From Paraglaciecola chathamensis S18K6 (GTDB taxonomy: Bacteria > Pseudomonadota > Gammaproteobacteria > Enterobacterales > Alteromonadaceae), in contig BAEM01000032.1 of NCBI GenBank assembly GCA_000314955.1, positions 248,001-312,000 on the forward strand: 64,000 nt of DNA, read 5' to 3'. The notes beneath the pieces are model-generated. The model did not search any database, was not told the origin of the DNA, and worked only from the letters and a program-made list of their open reading frames with translations. This document shows, one piece after another, positions 53,801 to 64,000 of this stretch; within the stretch, counting starts at the first letter, position 1; each line of letters starts with the position of its first letter. Made by a program: the position numbers and the translations under genes.

Positions 53801-54083
53801 ATTAAATAAAGCTGATGTGCCTTGTTCAATTGTAAATAAGCTATCTGAAGGTCGTCCTAATATTGTAGATTCAATTAAAAACGGTGAGTATTGTTATATT
53901 ATCAATACCACTGAAGGGCGTCAGGCAATTGATGACTCTGTGTATATTCGCCGAGAAGCATTGCTCAATAAAATACCCTATACCACAACCATGAATGCGG
54001 CTTTTGCTACTGTGAATGCAAACAAGGCAGATGACCGTGCCCGGGTAAATTCGGTTCAAGAGTTACATAAACGTTTACTCTAA
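50865..54083 (+). CDS. carB: Carbamoyl-phosphate synthase, large subunit
   Basis: The 1072-residue protein contains two homologous ATP-grasp halves. The first starts [29 protein letters not shown] in form, with [12 protein letters not shown] and [15 protein letters not shown]; the second begins near 558 with [20 protein letters not shown], then [20 protein letters not shown] and [16 protein letters not shown]. The C-terminal ~130 residues are the allosteric MGS domain ([18 protein letters not shown]). It makes carbamoyl phosphate from bicarbonate, ammonia and two ATP. Full length for the family. Confidence 0.98.
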   Translation: MPKRTDIKSILIIGAGPIVIGQACEFDYSGAQACKALREEGYRVILVNSNPATIMTDPEMADATYIEPIHWEVVRKIIEKERPDAILPTMGGQTALNCALDLEKHGVLAEFNVEMIGATADAIDKAEDRERFDKAMKSIGLECPRAEIAHSLDEAFDVSTRIGFPCIIRPSFTMGGSGGGIAYNVEEFEEICRRGLDLSPTSELLIDESLIGWKEYEMEVVRDKADNCIIVCTIENFDAMGVHTGDSITVAPAQTLTDKEFQIMRNAAMAVLREIGVETGGSNVQFGVDPQTGRLVIIEMNPRVSRSSALASKATGFPIAKVAAKLAIGYTLDELANDITGGLTPASFEPAIDYVVTKIPRFNFEKFAGANDRLTTQMKSVGEVMSIGRNQQESLQKALRGLEVGVNGLDSIIDYTDPENKAAIIRELREPGAERIWYVADAFRMGMDIEELFSLTNIDRWFLVQIEDLVKEEQNVAELSLSGIDATLMNRLKRKGFSDARIADLTGVDQGDVRELRRGFDIHPVYKRVDTCAAEFASSTAYMYSTYDEECEANPSDKDKIMVLGGGPNRIGQGIEFDYCCVHAALAMREDGYETIMVNCNPETVSTDYDTSDRLYFESVTLEDVLEIVRIEKPVGVIVQYGGQTPLKLARDLEAAGVPIIGTSPDAIDKAEDRERFQKMVNKLNLKQPANATVSNLEEALLAAEKIGFPLVVRPSYVLGGRAMEIVYDLKDLKRYLNNAVKVSNDSPVLLDRFLDDAIEVDVDAICDGKEVMIGGIMEHIEQAGVHSGDSACSLPPYSLSNDIQDVMREQVKAMALELGVVGLMNTQFAVKDGEVYLIEVNPRAARTVPFVSKATGLPIAKIGARAMAGQSLADQGLSKEVIPPFYSVKEVVLPFAKFQGVDPLLGPEMRSTGEVMGVGDTFEEAYAKANLGAGEPIPAGGKALLSVRLNDKNRIIELGRAMVAKGFDLEATRGTAAVLNKADVPCSIVNKLSEGRPNIVDSIKNGEYCYIINTTEGRQAIDDSVYIRREALLNKIPYTTTMNAAFATVNANKADDRARVNSVQELHKRLL

Positions 54084-54097
54084 CCGATGATTAATTT

Positions 54098-54130
54098 GGT
54101 GCTGGGCGTTGAATTTATTCGCTCAGTACC
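54098..54130 (+). repeat. Hairpin between carB and greA
   Basis: GGTGCTGGGCG (54098-54108) pairs with CGCTCAGTACC (54120-54130), 11 bp including two G-U pairs. No U-run follows, so readthrough into greA is likely. Confidence 0.55.
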
Positions 54131-54180
54131 TATTTAGTACCCAGGTAATATCAAATAAAAATAAAGTGAGCTATTGATCA

Positions 54181-54657
54181 ATGACTCAATATCCAATGAC
54201 AGCTAAGGGCGCAGATATGCTGCGTGAAGAGCTACAACATTTAAAGTCGGTTAAACGTCCTGAAATTATTAAGTCTATCGCTGAAGCGCGTGAGCATGGC
54301 GACTTAAAAGAAAACGCTGAATATCACGCTGCCCGCGAGCAACAAAGCTTTTGCGAAGGTCGTATTCAAGACATCGAAGGCAAATTGTCAAATGCGCAGA
54401 TAATCGATGTCACTAAAATGCCCAATAATGGCAAAGTGATTTTCGGTACTACTGTCACTATCTTGAATTTAGAAAGCGATGATGAGATAACCTACAAAAT
54501 AGTGGGTGACGATGAAGCAGACATTAAGAACAACTTAATCTCTGTTAGCTCGCCTATTGCCCGCGGCTTGATTGGTAAACAACTTGACGATGTGGTCACG
54601 ATCCAAACACCCAAAGGGGCGATTGAATTCGAAATTATCGAAGTCGAGTATGTCTAA
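54181..54657 (+). CDS. greA: Transcription elongation factor GreA
   Basis: The 158-residue protein has the N-terminal coiled-coil ([50 protein letters not shown], acidic tip residues in GDLKENAEY) and the C-terminal FKBP-like domain ([30 protein letters not shown]). GreA enters the secondary channel of RNA polymerase and stimulates cleavage of backtracked RNA. It follows carAB, an order common in this group, and ends at its own terminator. Confidence 0.97.
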   Translation: MTQYPMTAKGADMLREELQHLKSVKRPEIIKSIAEAREHGDLKENAEYHAAREQQSFCEGRIQDIEGKLSNAQIIDVTKMPNNGKVIFGTTVTILNLESDDEITYKIVGDDEADIKNNLISVSSPIARGLIGKQLDDVVTIQTPKGAIEFEIIEVEYV

Positions 54658-54683
54658 TCTTTTTTAAGTTTTGCCAAAAAAAT

Positions 54684-54707
54684 AGCGCACAATTTGTGCG
54701 CTTTTTT
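54684..54707 (+). terminator. Terminator after greA
   Basis: AGCGCACA (54684-54691) pairs with TGTGCGCT (54695-54702), followed by a T6 tract to 54707. Confidence 0.9.
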
Positions 54708-54772
54708 GTATCTAGCGTTCGCGTTAAATTTGGCAAGTCTGCAGCGCCTGCCGCGAACATTTTAACGTGCTT

Positions 54773-55333
54773 TTAATGAGTGTGCTGTTTGGTTAATTGT
54801 TGAATAACTTGTTGATTTAACGCTGCTAGGTTATGTGAGCTTCGACTGGTGTACAATCCTTTATCGACCACTAGATCACGATCAACTATTTTAGCACCAG
54901 CATTACGTAAGCGATTTAACACGGTTGGGAAAGAGGCAACCAAGCGGTTTTTCAAAACGTCTGCTTCAAGTAACATCCATGTGCCTTGATTAATGGCGAC
55001 AACGGGTTTGTCTTTCGCATCAGTAAAGAATGCTTTCACAAAATTAATAGCGTCTTTATCTTGCAACAATGCATCTGGGTTGAACAATCCACCGGGTAGG
55101 ATCAGCGCGTCGTACTCTTGCGCTGTGACGTTAGATACGATTTTATCGACTTCAATCTCTATTCCCCATTTACTGCCATTCCAACCAATGATAGTACCTG
55201 GCTCTATTGAAATAATATGAACCTTAACGCCTGCTGACACGAGGGCGTCCCGGGTTTCTATAAGTTCACATTGCTCAAACCCATCCTTGGCTAATATGGC
55301 TGCTGTCTTATTATTTGATAATGTCGTCAACAT
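54773..55333 (-). CDS. DJ-1/PfpI-family protein lacking the nucleophile cysteine
   Basis: The 186 residues follow the PfpI/YhbO plan: AILAKDGFEQCEL (with the conserved Glu), DALILPGGLFNPDAL, then VVAINQGTWMLLEADVLKNRLVASFPTVLNRLRNAGAKIVDRDLVVDKGLYTSR pattern ending with the usual helix. At the elbow, family members normally have A-I-C-H-G-P; here residues 115-116 are Asn-Gln (AINQGTW). The catalytic Cys and His are thus missing, so protease, deglycase or hydratase activity is unlikely. A sensor, chaperone or degenerate role is possible. Leftward, single gene. Confidence 0.85.
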   Translation of the reverse strand: MLTTLSNNKTAAILAKDGFEQCELIETRDALVSAGVKVHIISIEPGTIIGWNGSKWGIEIEVDKIVSNVTAQEYDALILPGGLFNPDALLQDKDAINFVKAFFTDAKDKPVVAINQGTWMLLEADVLKNRLVASFPTVLNRLRNAGAKIVDRDLVVDKGLYTSRSSHNLAALNQQVIQQLTKQHTH

Positions 55334-55901
55334 GCGTTTCTCCTATTTTGCATGTGTACTTTAATCGATTAATAGTCATAAAGTACAAGTTATGCGCTCA
55401 AATACAAACTTGCAATAATCGAACCAACTTAAGCTTGTAAGTTGATAAAGCAGTGTTATATTTTACTCATTGATTTATAAAGAATTATTTAAAAAACTAT
55501 AAAATTAGACTGAATTTATAGAGCTTAGTTTTATTAGAATAGTGAAAAGTTGTGTAAATTTAGTCACGAGAAAAAGGTAAATTTGTCACAATCGTTTACA
55601 GTAAAGAACAGTTTAGGTAGTAATATTTACCCAAAAGCACGTTTTCTTAAGTTGCCCGTATAATTCTGTCGTTACTTTGACACATGTCAGGATAATGCTT
55701 GCAAGACACGATTGCTGGTACCGTGTCATTTAACGCCTCTAGCGCTGTATTTGTATCTAAGCGCTACATTTTTTACAAGACAAGACAAGACAAGACAAGA
55801 CAAGACAAGACAAGACAAGCACAGTACTGATATTTCACTGTATGACTGTCCAATCAATGTGCTACCTTGGCGGATTACGTCAGTGACTAGGAGCCTTCGC
55901 T
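55334..55901. other. Long intergenic region with inverted and tandem repeats
   Basis: The region between divergent genes carries several short inverted repeats: TGACACATGTCA (55678-55689), GACACG/CGTGTC (55705-55710, 55722-55727) and TAGCGCT/AGCGCTA (55740-55746, 55760-55766), then the ACAAG array. A small open frame from 55712 reads through the array but overlaps the EamA gene out of frame and is not called. Confidence 0.5.
55775..55819. repeat. Pentanucleotide repeat (ACAAG)x9
   Basis: Nine exact copies of ACAAG in tandem, ~83 bases before the EamA start codon. Short exact repeats of this kind change copy number by slippage; here that would alter promoter spacing or leader length. Confidence 0.95.
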
Positions 55902-56804
55902 GTGAGAAGTGCGTTGTTATATACGATCACCGTGTTGATTTGGGGCTCAACTTGGTTAGCGATAGAGTTTCAATTGGGCGATGTCGCGCCTGAAGTCTCG
56001 TTGGTTTACCGTTTCGCTTTAGCTGCGATACTTATGTGGGGATATTGTTTGTTTTCCCCTTTGAGTATGCGTTTTCCCTTGGCAGACCACGCCTTCTTTC
56101 TTGTGTTAGCCTTGTTTAATTTTGGTTTAAACTACTTAATCTTGTACAAGGCCCAGCAGTATTTAACGTCTGCCATGGCGTCTATCGCGTTTTCAACATT
56201 ATTGCTAATGAACATTATCAATACACGTTTATTTTTTGGTCGTGTTATCGCTAAACGTATTTACATTGGTGCGGCGCTCGGTGTATTTGGCTTAATTGCG
56301 CTGTTTTGGCCAGATATCAAAACGCTCGACTTTGCCAGTGATGCAATGTATGGATTAGGGTTAGCTTTAGGCGGCACTTTTTTGGCTTCATTGGGCAATA
56401 TGGCGAGTGTGCGCAATTCTTCACGTCATATTGGGGTGATGCAGGGCAACGCTTGGGGAATGCTGTATGGTACGTTAGCGTTGATCGCAGTGGCGCTAAT
56501 ACGCGGCGCTGAGTTTAGCTTTTCCACAGAGCCTCATTATGTGTTTTCTCTACTGTATTTGTCAGTGTTCGGTACTGTTATCGCATTTGCGAGTTATTTC
56601 TTGTTACTAAGAGATATTGGGCCAGAAAAAGCGAGTTACTCTATCGTGCTATTTCCATTTGTGGCTGTTGTGCTCAGCACCATGTATGAAGATTTTGTAT
56701 GGCACACCAATACCATCCTGGGGTTTTTGTTAGTGATCCTTGGCAATGCCATTGTTTTAACGCCTGTTGAAAAACTCAGGCATTGGCAGGTAAAGAAAAC
56801 GTAG
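55902..56804 (+). CDS. EamA-family drug/metabolite transporter
   Basis: A GTG start at 55902 is supported by AGGAG eight bases upstream. The 300-residue protein has ten hydrophobic helices in two EamA repeats, beginning LLYTITVLIWGSTWLAIEFQLG, with YKAQQYLTSAMASIAFSTLLLMN closing the first repeat. It is of the DMT superfamily and may export amino acids or other metabolites; substrate unknown. The upstream ACAAG array is its only visible unusual control element. It is convergent with lnt. Confidence 0.9.
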   Translation: MRSALLYTITVLIWGSTWLAIEFQLGDVAPEVSLVYRFALAAILMWGYCLFSPLSMRFPLADHAFFLVLALFNFGLNYLILYKAQQYLTSAMASIAFSTLLLMNIINTRLFFGRVIAKRIYIGAALGVFGLIALFWPDIKTLDFASDAMYGLGLALGGTFLASLGNMASVRNSSRHIGVMQGNAWGMLYGTLALIAVALIRGAEFSFSTEPHYVFSLLYLSVFGTVIAFASYFLLLRDIGPEKASYSIVLFPFVAVVLSTMYEDFVWHTNTILGFLLVILGNAIVLTPVEKLRHWQVKKT

Positions 56805-56857
56805 AAGGCAAGATTCAGTGATTGACTCAAGCACGCTGGTCAGGCGTGCCAAAGTGC

Positions 56858-58351
56858 TTATTTAGTGCGGTTTAGGCGAATTGCGATAATAAATGCCAGC
56901 ACAGTTAATACCCAAGGCCCTAAGTCCCCTATATATCGGTATGGCGTTGTGCCGCTTACACGTTGTATTTCATCACTTAACACGCCAGTTTCAAACTGCG
57001 GTAAGCGGCTTTTAATCTCGCCGTCGGCATTGATAAATGCAGTAATACCATTATTCGTTGAACGCATTACTGGCAGGCCAAATTCTTTTGCACGTACTTG
57101 AGCAATTTCTAAATGTTGTGCCGGCCCGTGAGAATGGCCAAACCATGCATCGTTACTCACGGTAATGATAAAATCAGTGTCTTCGTACAAATTCTGTCGA
57201 ATTTGTCTTGGAAATGCGATCTCAAAACACAGCGCTGGGGCAAAATGAAAGCCGTTAGCAAGTAAATTCACTTGCTGATAATCCCCTCGAGTGAAAGACG
57301 ACATAGGCAAATCAAATATGGGAGCCAAGCCGCGTAACCAGTCTTCCATAGGGATAAATTCACCTATAGGAAGTAGATGATGCTTGTCGAATCGATTGGT
57401 TTGCGGGTAGTGGTAATGCCCTTCGCTATCAGTTGATTCTTTAAGACCAACACCGATGATACTGTTATACGCTTGGCGGGTTTCAAAATTATAATTAACG
57501 ATCCCAGTGAGAAGGCCGGTTTTGTTTTCAGCGGCTTCTTGATCGAGTTGCATTAAGTAATCGGCGGCAATCGGCTCTAATTGCGGTATAGCCGCTTCAG
57601 GCCAAATGATGACTTGGTTATCCCAATGCGCTTCGGTGAGCTCAAGGTATTTCTTCATGGTAGGCCAATCTTGCTCTGGAGCCCAACGGATATCTTGAGG
57701 AATGTTGCCTTGCACCATGGCAATGTGAACGGGTTCGCCTGTAGGAGAAACCCAATTGTGCTGGTTTAGTGTCCATCCACTTAAATAAACTAACACGCTT
57801 AAAATAATAGGGGGGAGATAACGCTTACTTAATAACCATACTGCGCACGCAGCACAAAGCGCCATGAGCAGCGCACTGACCCCAAATTCACCGATGACCG
57901 GTAACCAGCCAGATAAGGGGCTCTGCATTTGGCTATAGCCAATCGATAACCAAGGAAAGCCGGTTAAAAATATGCCTCTGGCCCACTCGCACAATAGCCA
58001 CAAAAAGGGCAGGGCTAGCGCCCAGACTTGAGGAGAAAAGTAGCGCTTAGCGAGTTTGCTAAACAGCATGGGGTACAAAGATAAATAACTACACAGCAGC
58101 ACCATTAAGCCGATGGAGCCGGCGAGCGGCAGGCCTCCGAAATCAGCAATGCTGACATGGACCCAACTGATGCCTGCACCAAACCAACCTAGTCCAAAAC
58201 AGAAGCCAAGTTTACCAGCCTGTTCTAAGCGCGCTTTGTGCAGTATGCATAAATACCCAGTCAGCGCGATAGGCATGACAGCCCAATAAGAAAAAGGAGC
58301 GTAGCTTAAGGTTAAGCTCGCTCCAAGTAGTAATGATAAAATATACAGCAT
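56858..58351 (-). CDS. lnt: Apolipoprotein N-acyltransferase
   Basis: The 497 residues include six to eight membrane helices and a periplasmic nitrilase-like domain (about 215-470). The catalytic Glu is in IIWPEAAIP, the Lys in the LLPIGEFIP region or just before it, and the Cys in ALCFEIAFP. It adds the third acyl chain to lipoprotein N-termini, allowing export to the outer membrane; the NUP-cupin lipoprotein in this window would be one client. It is the last gene of the miaB-phoH-ybeY-corC-lnt operon; 14 bases behind corC. Confidence 0.96.
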   Translation of the reverse strand: MLYILSLLLGASLTLSYAPFSYWAVMPIALTGYLCILHKARLEQAGKLGFCFGLGWFGAGISWVHVSIADFGGLPLAGSIGLMVLLCSYLSLYPMLFSKLAKRYFSPQVWALALPFLWLLCEWARGIFLTGFPWLSIGYSQMQSPLSGWLPVIGEFGVSALLMALCAACAVWLLSKRYLPPIILSVLVYLSGWTLNQHNWVSPTGEPVHIAMVQGNIPQDIRWAPEQDWPTMKKYLELTEAHWDNQVIIWPEAAIPQLEPIAADYLMQLDQEAAENKTGLLTGIVNYNFETRQAYNSIIGVGLKESTDSEGHYHYPQTNRFDKHHLLPIGEFIPMEDWLRGLAPIFDLPMSSFTRGDYQQVNLLANGFHFAPALCFEIAFPRQIRQNLYEDTDFIITVSNDAWFGHSHGPAQHLEIAQVRAKEFGLPVMRSTNNGITAFINADGEIKSRLPQFETGVLSDEIQRVSGTTPYRYIGDLGPWVLTVLAFIIAIRLNRTK

Positions 58352-58365
58352 GTGCGTTATGGCAC

Positions 58366-59226
58366 CTAATCTTCGGTATGGGGAAGCGTGACCTTTAATT
58401 GAATCAGGCGTCTGGCGTCAGAGTTAGTAACGGCAAAAACAAAACCGTTAATACTGACTTTCTCATCACGCATAGGCATATGACCAAATGCTTTAAGCAC
58501 AATGCCGCCGATAGTGTCAGCCTCTTCCTCGTCAAACTCAGTGCCAAAAAATTCATTAAAATCTTCTAGCTCTGTTAAGGCTTTTACTGAATACGTATGC
58601 TTGTTTAGCGCACGTATATTATCGGTATTGGTATCTTCAGCATCGTGTTCATCTTCAATTTCACCGACAATTAATTCGAGAATATCTTCGATGGTCACCA
58701 AGCCTGATACCCCGCCGTACTCGTCTACGACTATCGCCATGTGGAAGCGCTTTTGTTGAAATTCTTTAAGTAGAACGTCAACACGTTTACTCTCGGGCAC
58801 GATGACTGCTGGACGTAGAACTTGTTTAAGCTCGAACTCTTTGCCGGGTAAAAATGCGTATTTAAGTAAGTCTTTGGCGAGAATGATCCCTTCAATATGA
58901 TCTTTATCTTCACTTATCACAGGAAATCGAGAGTGAGCAGAATCAAGCATGATAGGTAAAAACTTATCGACCGTTTCTGTTATGTCAATGGTGGTCATTT
59001 GTGCGCGAGGGATCATAATCTCTCTTACTCGCATTTCGCTGACTTCCATGACGCCTTCAATCATTTCTCGGGTTTCTTGATTGATGACTTCTCGTTGTTC
59101 CGCATCAGTGATGACAGAAAAGAGTTCGTCTTTGCTTTTCGGTTCTCCCGTGAATGACTGGACTATTTTATCCAACCAACCTTTATTGGCAGAACCGTTA
59201 GTAGAGGGGGGGTTATCTTCGCTCAT
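58366..59226 (-). CDS. corC: CorC-type CBS-domain protein (YbeX)
   Basis: The 286-residue protein has two CBS domains (REIMIPRAQMTTIDITETVDKFL; VPESKRVDVLLKEFQQKRFHMAIVVDEYGGVSGLVTIEDILELIVGEI pattern) and the C-terminal CorC/HlyC domain. The EYGGVSGLVT loop is typical. It lacks the membrane DUF21 domain, so it is the soluble YbeX/CorC form. YbeX is linked to magnesium/cobalt efflux and, more recently, ribosome metabolism. Its place between ybeY and lnt is the standard order. Confidence 0.93.
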   Translation of the reverse strand: MSEDNPPSTNGSANKGWLDKIVQSFTGEPKSKDELFSVITDAEQREVINQETREMIEGVMEVSEMRVREIMIPRAQMTTIDITETVDKFLPIMLDSAHSRFPVISEDKDHIEGIILAKDLLKYAFLPGKEFELKQVLRPAVIVPESKRVDVLLKEFQQKRFHMAIVVDEYGGVSGLVTIEDILELIVGEIEDEHDAEDTNTDNIRALNKHTYSVKALTELEDFNEFFGTEFDEEEADTIGGIVLKAFGHMPMRDEKVSINGFVFAVTNSDARRLIQLKVTLPHTED

Positions 59227-59259
59227 GATCTCGTTAAATTATGGTTTGAGTGGGTATCA

Positions 59260-59718
59260 TCATTGATCTTGGTAAGGGTCGTCAATCGAAAACTGCTTAA
59301 GAATGATAACCTCTACTGCTTCCATCTGTTGTGCTTCGTCATCAGTTATGTGGTCAAAGCCAAGTAAATGCAAGGCTCCATGGACAATCATATGTGCCCA
59401 ATGGTGCGCCAATGCTTTGTGTTGCTCTTTGGCTTCATCTGCTACAACGCTTGCACACACCACCAAATCACCCAGTAGATTCAAGCTTAGTCCCGGCGGT
59501 GCTTCAAATGGGAAAGACAGCACATTAGTTGGCTTGTCTTTTCCTCGGTAGGTGTGATTAAGGTCTTGGCTTTCTTCTTTATCAACAATTCGTACGGTGA
59601 TCTCTTGGTTTGAAAGCTGTTGATGAGCCAGCACCGCATCTAACCAACGCTGAAAATCATCCGTTTTGGGTAAATTTAATGCGTCACTGGCGACTTGCAA
59701 GTCAACAATTGCGGTCAT
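59260..59718 (-). CDS. ybeY: Endoribonuclease YbeY (rRNA maturation)
   Basis: The 152-residue protein has the zinc motif [15 protein letters not shown] near residue 115-129, giving the three His ligands, and the [19 protein letters not shown] motif before it. YbeY is a metal-dependent single-strand endoribonuclease needed for 16S rRNA 3' maturation and 70S quality control. Its start overlaps the phoH stop by four bases, so translation is coupled. Confidence 0.96.
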   Translation of the reverse strand: MTAIVDLQVASDALNLPKTDDFQRWLDAVLAHQQLSNQEITVRIVDKEESQDLNHTYRGKDKPTNVLSFPFEAPPGLSLNLLGDLVVCASVVADEAKEQHKALAHHWAHMIVHGALHLLGFDHITDDEAQQMEAVEVIILKQFSIDDPYQDQ

Positions 59719-60752
59719 GAATTATCGCTTTGTTGCTGAGTATGCTCGGCTTTCTTTTGAATTCGAACCCGCTCTTGTTCCACTTCGTAGTCTTCGTAAG
59801 CCATTACTATCCTAGCGACGACGGGGTGGCGCACTACATCATTGGCATTAAAGAAATTAAACGAGATATCGTTAACGTCTTTTAATACTTCAATTGCATG
59901 GCGCAAACCAGAGCGTGCACCTCTTGGCAAATCGACCTGAGTGATGTCCCCTGTGATCACCGCTTTAGAGTTGAAGCCAATACGGGTTAAGAACATTTTC
60001 ATTTGTTCAACCGTGGTGTTTTGGCTTTCATCTAAAATAATAAATGCATCGTTAAGTGTCCGGCCACGCATGTAGGCCAGGGGGGCGACTTCGATCACGT
60101 TGCGCTCAATTAGCTTTTCTACTTTTTCAAAGCCAAGCATTTCGAACAAGGCATCATAAAGAGGGCGTAAATACGGGTCGACCTTTTGTGATAAGTCACC
60201 CGGTAAAAAGCCGAGCTTTTCGCCAGCTTCTACAGCTGGGCGGGTGAGCAAAATGCGTCGAATTTCTTGGCGCTCTAATGCATCTACGGCCGCAGCAACC
60301 GCTAAATAGGTTTTCCCGGTACCTGCAGGCCCAATACCAAAGCTAATATCATGGGTTAAAATGTCCGATACATACTTCGATTGATTGGGATTGCGCGGCT
60401 TGATCACTCCGCGCTTCGTTTTAATGTGCACTTCTTTACCGTAATGGCCAGCTTCAGCGCGCTCAAGACACTTGGCTTCTTGAATGGCTAAATGCACCTG
60501 ATCAGATTCCAAATCAGGGATCTCACCACGTACGGGTTGAGTTTCTATATACAACAACTTAAGCAACTGCGCAGCGCCACTTGATTGCTGCGCTTGGCCT
60601 GTGACTTTAAATTCGTTGCTGCGATAGGTAATTTCTACCCCAAGGCGGCGCTCAATTTGCTTAATATTGTCATCAAACGGCCCACATAGACTCGCTAGGC
60701 GTTTGTTGTCAGATGGCTCTAATAAAATTTCATTACTGGTAAGTTTGCTCAA
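59715..60752 (-). CDS. phoH: PhoH-like ATPase (YbeZ)
   Basis: The 345-residue protein has a KH-like N-terminal region and a PhoH ATPase domain with Walker [13 protein letters not shown] (about 142-153), [19 protein letters not shown], Walker [12 protein letters not shown] and the sensor [13 protein letters not shown]. YbeZ is an RNA-helicase-like NTPase that works with YbeY. It lies 28 bases behind miaB, in the conserved cluster. Confidence 0.96.
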   Translation of the reverse strand: MSKLTSNEILLEPSDNKRLASLCGPFDDNIKQIERRLGVEITYRSNEFKVTGQAQQSSGAAQLLKLLYIETQPVRGEIPDLESDQVHLAIQEAKCLERAEAGHYGKEVHIKTKRGVIKPRNPNQSKYVSDILTHDISFGIGPAGTGKTYLAVAAAVDALERQEIRRILLTRPAVEAGEKLGFLPGDLSQKVDPYLRPLYDALFEMLGFEKVEKLIERNVIEVAPLAYMRGRTLNDAFIILDESQNTTVEQMKMFLTRIGFNSKAVITGDITQVDLPRGARSGLRHAIEVLKDVNDISFNFFNANDVVRHPVVARIVMAYEDYEVEQERVRIQKKAEHTQQQSDNS

Positions 60753-60780
60753 TCGGTATCTCTCGGTTAGTTATGGTTAA

Positions 60781-62214
60781 TCAATGGGCTGGTACAAACT
60801 GCGCGACACCTAAGGCATCGGTCTTATTCGTTTGTTTGGCTAATATAGCTTGGGGTGCCACATTGATACGTAAATTCATATCGGCCTCTTTACGCAGCAC
60901 GTCACCGCGCAATGAGTTGGCAAATACATCGGTGATTTTGACATCGACAAATCCACCAATCATATCTGGCGTACCTTCAAAGTTAACCACTCGGTTATTT
61001 TCAGTACGTCCAGAAAGCTCCATCGGATTCTTCTTAGATGGGCCTTCAACTAAAATGCGCTGTTCACTATCGATCATATTACGTGCAATGCGTAACGCTT
61101 GTTGCGTAATACGATTCTGTAGTAACTGTAATCGCTCTTTTTTCGTTGCTTCAGTTACATCGTCCGGCAAATCTGCTGCGGGAGTACCTGGGCGTGCACT
61201 GTAAATAAAGCTGAAACTTAAATCGAAATCCATAGCTTGAATTAAATCCATAGTCGCTTCAAAGTCAGCATCGCTTTCACCTGGAAAGCCAATAATAAAA
61301 TCAGATGACATACTTAAGTTCGGACGGATTTTTCTCAGTTTACGAATTTTCGATTTGTACTCTATAGCTGTATGGCCACGTTTCATTAAATTCAATACAC
61401 GATCTGAACCTGACTGAACGGGAAGATGTAAATGATCAACTAATTCAGGGATGGTCGCGTACGCTTCAATAATATCGTCAGTAAATTCAACTGGATGTGA
61501 TGTGGTGTAGCGAATGCGATCGATTCCGTCAATAGAAGCAACCATTTCGAGCAACTCGGCAAAGGTACATATGGCGCCATCGTGATGAGGACCACGAAAG
61601 GCATTCACATTTTGACCTAACAGATTCACTTCACGCACGCCTTGTTCAGCCAATTGGGCCACTTCAAGCAATACATCATCTACCGGACGACTAACTTCTT
61701 CACCCCGGGTATAAGGAACAACGCAGAACGTGCAGTATTTAGAGCAGCCTTCCATGATCGATACAAACGCCGTTGGGCCCTCAGCTCTTGGTTCGGGCAG
61801 GCGATCAAACTTTTCAATTTCAGGGAAGCTAATGTCGATGACTGACGCGCTGCCCCCTTTAATTTGATTAATCATTTCGGGCAAACGATGAAGGGTTTGC
61901 GGACCAAATACTAAATCAACAAAAGGTGCACGCTGGCGAATGACCTGACCTTCCTGAGAGGCCACACAACCGCCAACACCAATAATGAGCTCTGGCTTGT
62001 CTTGCTTAAGGTTTTTCCAGCGGCCCAGTTGATGAAACACTTTTTCCTGTGCTTTTTCTCGAATAGAGCAGGTGTTAAGAAGTATAATATCGGCCTCTTC
62101 CGCGGTGTCTGCAACTTGATATCCATGGGTCGTATCCAATAAATCAGCCATCTTTTGCGAGTCATACTCGTTCATCTGACAGCCCCAAGTTTTAATAAAA
62201 AGTTTTTTAGTCAT
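60781..62214 (-). CDS. miaB: tRNA-2-methylthio-N6-dimethylallyladenosine synthase
   Basis: The 477-residue radical SAM methylthiotransferase begins [20 protein letters not shown]. Its N-terminal cluster cysteines lie in [20 protein letters not shown] and GVGGCVAS; the radical SAM cluster is CSKYCTFC; a TRAM domain ends the protein ([19 protein letters not shown]). It adds the 2-methylthio group to isopentenyl-adenosine 37 in tRNAs reading UNN codons. It leads the leftward miaB-phoH-ybeY-corC-lnt operon. Confidence 0.97.
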   Translation of the reverse strand: MTKKLFIKTWGCQMNEYDSQKMADLLDTTHGYQVADTAEEADIILLNTCSIREKAQEKVFHQLGRWKNLKQDKPELIIGVGGCVASQEGQVIRQRAPFVDLVFGPQTLHRLPEMINQIKGGSASVIDISFPEIEKFDRLPEPRAEGPTAFVSIMEGCSKYCTFCVVPYTRGEEVSRPVDDVLLEVAQLAEQGVREVNLLGQNVNAFRGPHHDGAICTFAELLEMVASIDGIDRIRYTTSHPVEFTDDIIEAYATIPELVDHLHLPVQSGSDRVLNLMKRGHTAIEYKSKIRKLRKIRPNLSMSSDFIIGFPGESDADFEATMDLIQAMDFDLSFSFIYSARPGTPAADLPDDVTEATKKERLQLLQNRITQQALRIARNMIDSEQRILVEGPSKKNPMELSGRTENNRVVNFEGTPDMIGGFVDVKITDVFANSLRGDVLRKEADMNLRINVAPQAILAKQTNKTDALGVAQFVPAH

Positions 62215-62667
62215 AACGCCGTGTACTTACCTTTGATGTGAAATCTCTGCTTAACAAAGCAATGCAATCTATTGATGCCCCGAAATGCAAATGACAGCTA
62301 AATAACGATATAGTGCCGTACGTGCAAAATTGAGCAAAATCGAACCGCGTATTTTACGGGTTATTATGACGCTAGGCTAGTTTTATCCGGTTGGAATAAC
62401 GCAAAATTCCGAAGAATCTGCAGGGTTGTAAACGATATGTTCCACATTGGGCGATTTATAAGGGAAACATCAAAAGATAAACCGATGTCGGACGTGAATA
62501 ACTATGCAATTAGTGCAAGAACCTAGTATGTAAAATTATTCATTTTGGCGGGTCACTACTGTACATGTTTTCTGTAATCCAAGATGAGATTCATTCGTGC
62601 TAAATGCTATTAAAGCGCATGAAGCCTTGATATTCTTGCGCTTCAGGATATTTCAAAGGCGTAATAA
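62215..62667. other. Divergent region between miaB and kdsA
   Basis: About 450 bases with no convincing reading frame, tRNA or operator. It should contain the promoter for the miaB operon and the kdsA promoter. Confidence 0.4.
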
Positions 62668-63519
<852 letters not shown>

Positions 63520-63550
63520 CAGATATACATTTGACTAAACTGAGAGGTTT

Positions 63551-63579
63551 TGAGCATATCGGATGACCCGACATGCTCA
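63551..63579 (+). repeat. Hairpin after kdsA
   Basis: TGAGCAT-A-TCGG (63551-63562) pairs with CCGA-C-ATGCTCA (63568-63579), 11 pairs with one mismatch. No clear U-run follows; a 3'-end structure for kdsA mRNA is possible. Confidence 0.55.
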
Positions 63580-63628
63580 GAACGTCTAGATAAAAATGCG
63601 TTAATTCTTTAAATGAATAACGCGTATA

Positions 63629-63913
63629 TTATTCTGATAAGGTCGCTGTTTGTGGGGCATTGCCAGCGCGCTTGTCTTGTGTAAGTGCAACGGCTTGTTG
63701 GCTATCACCTAAACTTTTTTCAAGGCCTGTTACGATAGCGTTTAATGCGTGTGAGCTATCAGTGTTGCTGATATCAGCTAGCATAGATTGTAAATTTGCT
63801 TCGATTTGTTCTGTAACATACATAGCAGTAAGGTCGAATTCTTGCGCAAACGTGGACTGACTGAATACTAATGCAAATAAACTGCTTAAAACTAAATTTT
63901 TACGATTTTTCAT
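63629..63913 (-). CDS. Small exported protein of unknown function
   Basis: The 94-residue protein has a signal peptide (KNLVLSSLFALVFSQSTFA) and a short mature part of ~70 residues, helical and acidic (TAMYVTEQIEANLQSMLADIS), without cysteines. I do not recognise the family. AGGTG lies eight bases before ATG 63913; ATG 63916 is also possible. Predicted periplasmic. Confidence 0.65.
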   Translation of the reverse strand: MKNRKNLVLSSLFALVFSQSTFAQEFDLTAMYVTEQIEANLQSMLADISNTDSSHALNAIVTGLEKSLGDSQQAVALTQDKRAGNAPQTATLSE

Positions 63914-64000
63914 CATTATCACCTAAAGTATATTAATGTTATATGTAAACATATTCACTTAATTGTTAAATAAATACGCATATTGTTAACCCTTGTTTTA

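Noticed and set aside
55775-55819. Pentanucleotide array considered as a CRISPR-like array
   Set aside because: Unit is 5 bases without spacers and no cas genes are nearby.
55712-55993. Small open frame reading through the ACAAG tract (repeated TRQDK)
   Set aside because: No ribosome site, low-complexity protein, and it overlaps the well-supported EamA gene in another frame.

Overview
The window looks like a chromosomal segment of a marine gammaproteobacterium of the order Alteromonadales (Alteromonas/Glaciecola/Paraglaciecola-like). This placement is an inference from moderate base composition, the protein families present (DUF2058, DUF3718, a type-B-like PutA, TonB receptors, secreted nucleoside enzymes) and the conserved housekeeping order miaB-phoH-ybeY-corC-lnt. 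I see no tRNA or rRNA gene, CRISPR array, insertion sequence or prophage.

Layout. 1-9100: the 3' end of topA, a DUF2058 protein, several poorly known proteins (DUF4862, HPP membrane protein, DUF2891), then a CIA30-like gene overlapping a large nuclease that joins a FAN1-like VRR-NUC module to a DEDDh exonuclease. 9100-17000: a secreted esterase, an AraC regulator divergent from a CynX-type MFS transporter, an aldehyde dehydrogenase and a secreted M1 aminopeptidase. 17200-27100: an acyl-CoA catabolic island. A leftward operon (haloalkane dehalogenase, SDR, acyl-CoA ligase) faces away from a rightward operon (bifunctional hydratase/3-hydroxyacyl-CoA dehydrogenase, thiolase, acyl-CoA dehydrogenase), followed by an epoxide-hydrolase-like protein. 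27200-31400: a diguanylate cyclase, a DUF3718 secreted protein, and a phytanoyl-CoA dioxygenase divergent from a TetR regulator.

31500-40750: a leftward purine-scavenging locus. It encodes an exported adenosine deaminase-like enzyme, an NCS2 nucleobase permease, an 8-oxoguanine-deaminase-like amidohydrolase, a TonB-dependent receptor with an EF-hand-like loop, and a lipoprotein fusing a purine-nucleoside-permease (NUP) domain to a cupin_5 domain. Near-identical operator-like sites resembling the RutR consensus lie upstream of the adenosine deaminase and the receptor, suggesting one coordinated system.

41000-48600: a sulfurtransferase, a SIMPL protein, a cytochrome b561-like protein, PutA and an Lrp-type regulator. 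48600-54700: dapB, carA, carB and greA, with inverted repeats or attenuator-like hairpins in the dapB and carA leaders. 54700-64000: a DJ-1/PfpI protein lacking the usual nucleophile, an EamA transporter preceded by nine ACAAG repeats, the lnt-corC-ybeY-phoH-miaB operon, kdsA and a small exported protein.

The most promising points are the purine locus with its shared operators, the FAN1-DEDDh fusion, the long inverted repeat in the dapB leader, and the pentanucleotide repeat tract. Functions of family-level calls are inferred from residues and motifs read by eye; no database search was possible.
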